The translations under genes and the position numbers were made by a program. Of a stretch of DNA of 7,819 nt, positions 5,374 to 7,819 are shown piece after piece. Source of the DNA: Lysobacterales bacterium (GTDB lineage Bacteria; Pseudomonadota; Gammaproteobacteria; Xanthomonadales; SZUA-36); the NCBI GenBank assembly GCA_026193295.1, contig JAPHSB010000302.1, positions 1 to 7,819 of the forward strand, given 5' to 3'. The notes under the pieces are model-generated. The model worked only from the letters and a program-made list of their open reading frames with translations. It made no database searches and was not told the origin of the DNA. The stretch's first letter is position 1. The number at the start of each line of letters is the position of its first letter.

Positions 5374-7819
5374 ATGCAATCCTCCGCCTTTCATCCAGCG
5401 GTCAGTGGCTGGTTTGACGAAGCGTTCGACGCCGCGACGCCGGTCCAGCTGGCTGCGTGGAACGCCATTCGCTCGGGTCACGACGCATTGATCGCGGCGC
5501 CGACCGGCAGCGGCAAGACGCTCGCTGCCTTCCTGTGCGCCATCGACGACCTGGTCGAGCAGAGCCGGCGCCAGCCCCTTCAGGACGGCGTGCAGATCCT
5601 GTACATCTCGCCGCTCAAGGCCCTCTCGAACGATATCGAGCGCAATCTGCAGATACCCCTCGAAGGCATCGATCGTCGCCTGACCGAGCAAGCCGGTGCG
5701 CCATCCGGCATTCGCACCATGGTGCGGACCGGCGACACGACGCCGGGCGAGCGGGAGCAGATGCGGCGGCGTCCTCCGCAAATCCTGGTGACGACGCCGG
5801 AATCATTGTACCTGCTGCTGACTGCGGATTCGGGACGCGCCATCCTGGCTGGCGCAGGTACCGTCATCGTGGACGAGATTCACGCCGTCGCCGGCAGCAA
5901 GCGCGGTAGTCATCTCGCCCTGTCACTGGCGCGGTTGGATGCATTGACCCGCGCGGCCAGCGGGCGGGTGGCACGCCGCATCGGGCTCTCGGCGACCCAG
6001 AAGCCGATCCGCCTGATCGCCGATTTCCTCACCGGCGGACGCCCCTGCGAGATCGTGGACACGGGTCACCAGCGGCAGCGTGACCTCGGACTGGAGTTGC
6101 CGGGCTCACCCTTGTCGCCGGTCATGGCCAACGAGGTCTGGGAGGAAATCTATAACCGCCTCGAGGCGTTGATCGAAGACCACCGTACCACCCTGGTCTT
6201 CGTCAACACCCGCCGCCTGGCTGAGCGCCTTGCGCGGCACCTGGCCGAACGCCTGGGTGAAGAGGCCGTGACGGCGCACCACGGCAGCCTGTCGCGCGAT
6301 CATCGTCTCGAGGCCGAGCAGGCGCTGAAAGCGGGACGCTTGCGCGCGCTGGTCGCCACGGCGTCGCTGGAGTTGGGTATCGACATCGGGCACGTGGACC
6401 TGGTCTGCCAGATTGGCTCGCCGGGCAGCATTTCCGCGTTTATCCAGCGGGTAGGGCGTGCCGGACATGCCGTCGGCGAGGTACCCAAGGGCCGGTTGTT
6501 CCCGCTTTCGCGTGACGACCTGGTCGAGAGCGTCGCGCTGCTGAAAGCCGTGAGCGACGGGGTGCTGGACGCCGTCGACATCCCACTTGCCCCGCTGGAC
6601 GTGTTGGCCCAGCAACTGGTCGCCGAGGTGAGTGCGCGGGAATGGGGCTGCGATGCGCTGTTTGAACTGGTGCGCGAGGCCTGGCCCTACCGCGGGTTGC
6701 CGCGGGCCGATTTTGACGACGTTGTCGCGATGCTGGCCGGCGGCTACGCGACCCGGCGCGGCCGGCGGGCCGCGTACCTGCATCACGATGCAGTCAACGG
6801 GCGCTTGCGTCCAAGACCGGCGGCGCGGCTGACGGCGTTGCAGAACGGCGGCGCCATCCCCGACCAGTTCGACTACGACGTCGTCATGCTGCCGCAGGGG
6901 TATCGCGTTGGCACGCTCAACGAGGATTTCGCCTTCGAGAGCTTGCCGGGCGATATTTTCCAGCTGGGCAACAACAGCTACCAGATCCTGAAGATCGAGC
7001 AGGGCAGGGTGTTAGTGGAAGACGCCCACGGGCAGCCGCCGACCATCCCTTTCTGGTTCGGGGACCGCCCAGGGCGCAGCGACGAGCTGTCAGTCACCGT
7101 CTCGGATCTGCGCGCGCGGCTGGAGGAGCTCCTCGCAGCCGGTGGCCCGGAGCAGGCCTGCAATTGGTTGCAGGAAGCGGGAATTGAGCCGGACGCGGCT
7201 GCGCAGCTGGTCACCTACCTGGCGGCCGCGCGCGATGCGCTGGGGTGTTTGCCGACCCGTCACCGGGTGGTGCTCGAGCGGTTTTTCGACGAGACGGGGG
7301 ACATGCACCTGGTCGTCCATGCACCGCTCGGCTCCCGCATCATGCGCGCGTGGGGGCTGGCCTTGCGCAAGCGCTTCTGCCGGACCTTCAATTTCGAGCT
7401 GCAGGCCTCCGCATTGGAAGACAGCCTGATCCTGTCGCTCGGCGAGACACACAGTTTCGAGACCGCGGACGTGCCGGCCTATCTCAAATCAGCGACAGCC
7501 CGGCAGGTGTTGACCCAGGCCCTGCTGGATGCCCCGATGTTCGAGGCCCGCTGGCGCTGGAACGCCACTATTGCATTGGCCGTGCAACGCATGCGAAATG
7601 GCCAGAAACTGCCACCGCAGTGGCAGCGGAACCAGGCCGAGGACCTGGTGGCCGTCGTGTTTCCCGACCAACTGGCCTGCCTGGAAAACATTCGCGGTGA
7701 GCGGGAAATACCGGATCACCCGCTGGTCCGGCAGACCATCGGCGACTGCCTGACCGACACGATGGACGTCGAAGGCCTGGAAGACCTGCTTGGCCGCCTC
7801 GAGGCCAACGAGCTCGAAG
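5374..7819 (+). CDS. lhr: Lhr-family DEXH-box ATP-dependent helicase, 3' end missing
   Basis: Lhr proteins are superfamily 2 3'-to-5' translocases that unwind DNA and RNA-DNA hybrids and are linked to DNA repair. The frame was read codon by codon from 5374 to the window end without a stop or frameshift: 815 residues. Motifs: Walker A PTGSGKT (43-49), TTPES (140-144), Walker B DEIH (167-170), SATQ (206-209), VFVNTRR (276-282), the HHGSLSR block (303-309), ATASLELGID (about 328-337) and motif VI QRVGRAGH (358-365). After the two RecA domains comes a winged-helix region, then the DEAD/H-associated domain (about 600-790) with LPTRHRVVLERF, LRKRFCRTFNFEL and DHPLVRQTI (781-789), which marks the Lhr group. 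An in-frame TAG at 5362 makes the ATG at 5374 the first possible ATG. Whether it is a short Lhr-core or a full-length form of about 1,500 residues cannot be told. Confidence 0.92.
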   Translation, partial: MQSSAFHPAVSGWFDEAFDAATPVQLAAWNAIRSGHDALIAAPTGSGKTLAAFLCAIDDLVEQSRRQPLQDGVQILYISPLKALSNDIERNLQIPLEGIDRRLTEQAGAPSGIRTMVRTGDTTPGEREQMRRRPPQILVTTPESLYLLLTADSGRAILAGAGTVIVDEIHAVAGSKRGSHLALSLARLDALTRAASGRVARRIGLSATQKPIRLIADFLTGGRPCEIVDTGHQRQRDLGLELPGSPLSPVMANEVWEEIYNRLEALIEDHRTTLVFVNTRRLAERLARHLAERLGEEAVTAHHGSLSRDHRLEAEQALKAGRLRALVATASLELGIDIGHVDLVCQIGSPGSISAFIQRVGRAGHAVGEVPKGRLFPLSRDDLVESVALLKAVSDGVLDAVDIPLAPLDVLAQQLVAEVSAREWGCDALFELVREAWPYRGLPRADFDDVVAMLAGGYATRRGRRAAYLHHDAVNGRLRPRPAARLTALQNGGAIPDQFDYDVVMLPQGYRVGTLNEDFAFESLPGDIFQLGNNSYQILKIEQGRVLVEDAHGQPPTIPFWFGDRPGRSDELSVTVSDLRARLEELLAAGGPEQACNWLQEAGIEPDAAAQLVTYLAAARDALGCLPTRHRVVLERFFDETGDMHLVVHAPLGSRIMRAWGLALRKRFCRTFNFELQASALEDSLILSLGETHSFETADVPAYLKSATARQVLTQALLDAPMFEARWRWNATIALAVQRMRNGQKLPPQWQRNQAEDLVAVVFPDQLACLENIRGEREIPDHPLVRQTIGDCLTDTMDVEGLEDLLGRLEANELE

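Noticed and set aside
5095..5781. A 228-codon minus-strand open frame across the REP and helicase start
   Set aside because: It reads through the REP palindrome and opposes two well-supported plus-strand genes; no recognisable domain.

Overview
This 7.8 kb, GC-rich window looks like ordinary chromosome from a gammaproteobacterium. The evidence is a FadD of the E. coli/Pseudomonas type (560 residues, all signature motifs intact), an Lhr-family helicase, and GTAGGA-headed REP palindromes of a kind familiar from Pseudomonas, Stenotrophomonas, Xanthomonas and related genera. Species cannot be fixed from the sequence. There is no phage, integrase, transposase, CRISPR, tRNA or rRNA.

Layout: (1) 1-897 (+), the 3' three quarters of dinB, an error-prone Y-family DNA polymerase. 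(2) 894-998, an inverted pair of REP-like palindromes enclosing a GC hairpin, wedged between convergent dinB and fadD. (3) 995-2677 (-), fadD, long-chain fatty acyl-CoA ligase, with a GTG start and a good ribosome binding site. (4) 2678-2868, a divergent intergenic region with candidate promoters for both sides. (5) 2869-4785 (+), an unusual fusion of a glutamate-cysteine-ligase-like (GCS2) carboxylate-amine ligase to a C-terminal pair of CBS domains. (6) 4782-5240 (+), a small NTF2-like lipoprotein overlapping the previous stop codon by four bases. (7) 5234-5318, a perfect 26-bp inverted REP pair with an extra tandem half-head. (8) 5374 to the window end (+), the first 815 residues of an Lhr-type DEXH helicase.

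Two things stand out. First, the ligase-CBS protein and its coupled lipoprotein form a two-gene unit of unknown function, divergent from fadD. The CBS pair suggests adenine-nucleotide control of a peptide-bond-forming enzyme. Second, the two REP pairs have different stem sequences but the same GTAGGA head and TTTA hairpin tip, so the stems covary. All three genes bordering them (dinB, fadD, lipoprotein) take their TAG stop codon from the GTAG of the repeat. The rest is housekeeping: dinB and lhr both act on DNA damage or repair, but they are far apart and not in one operon.
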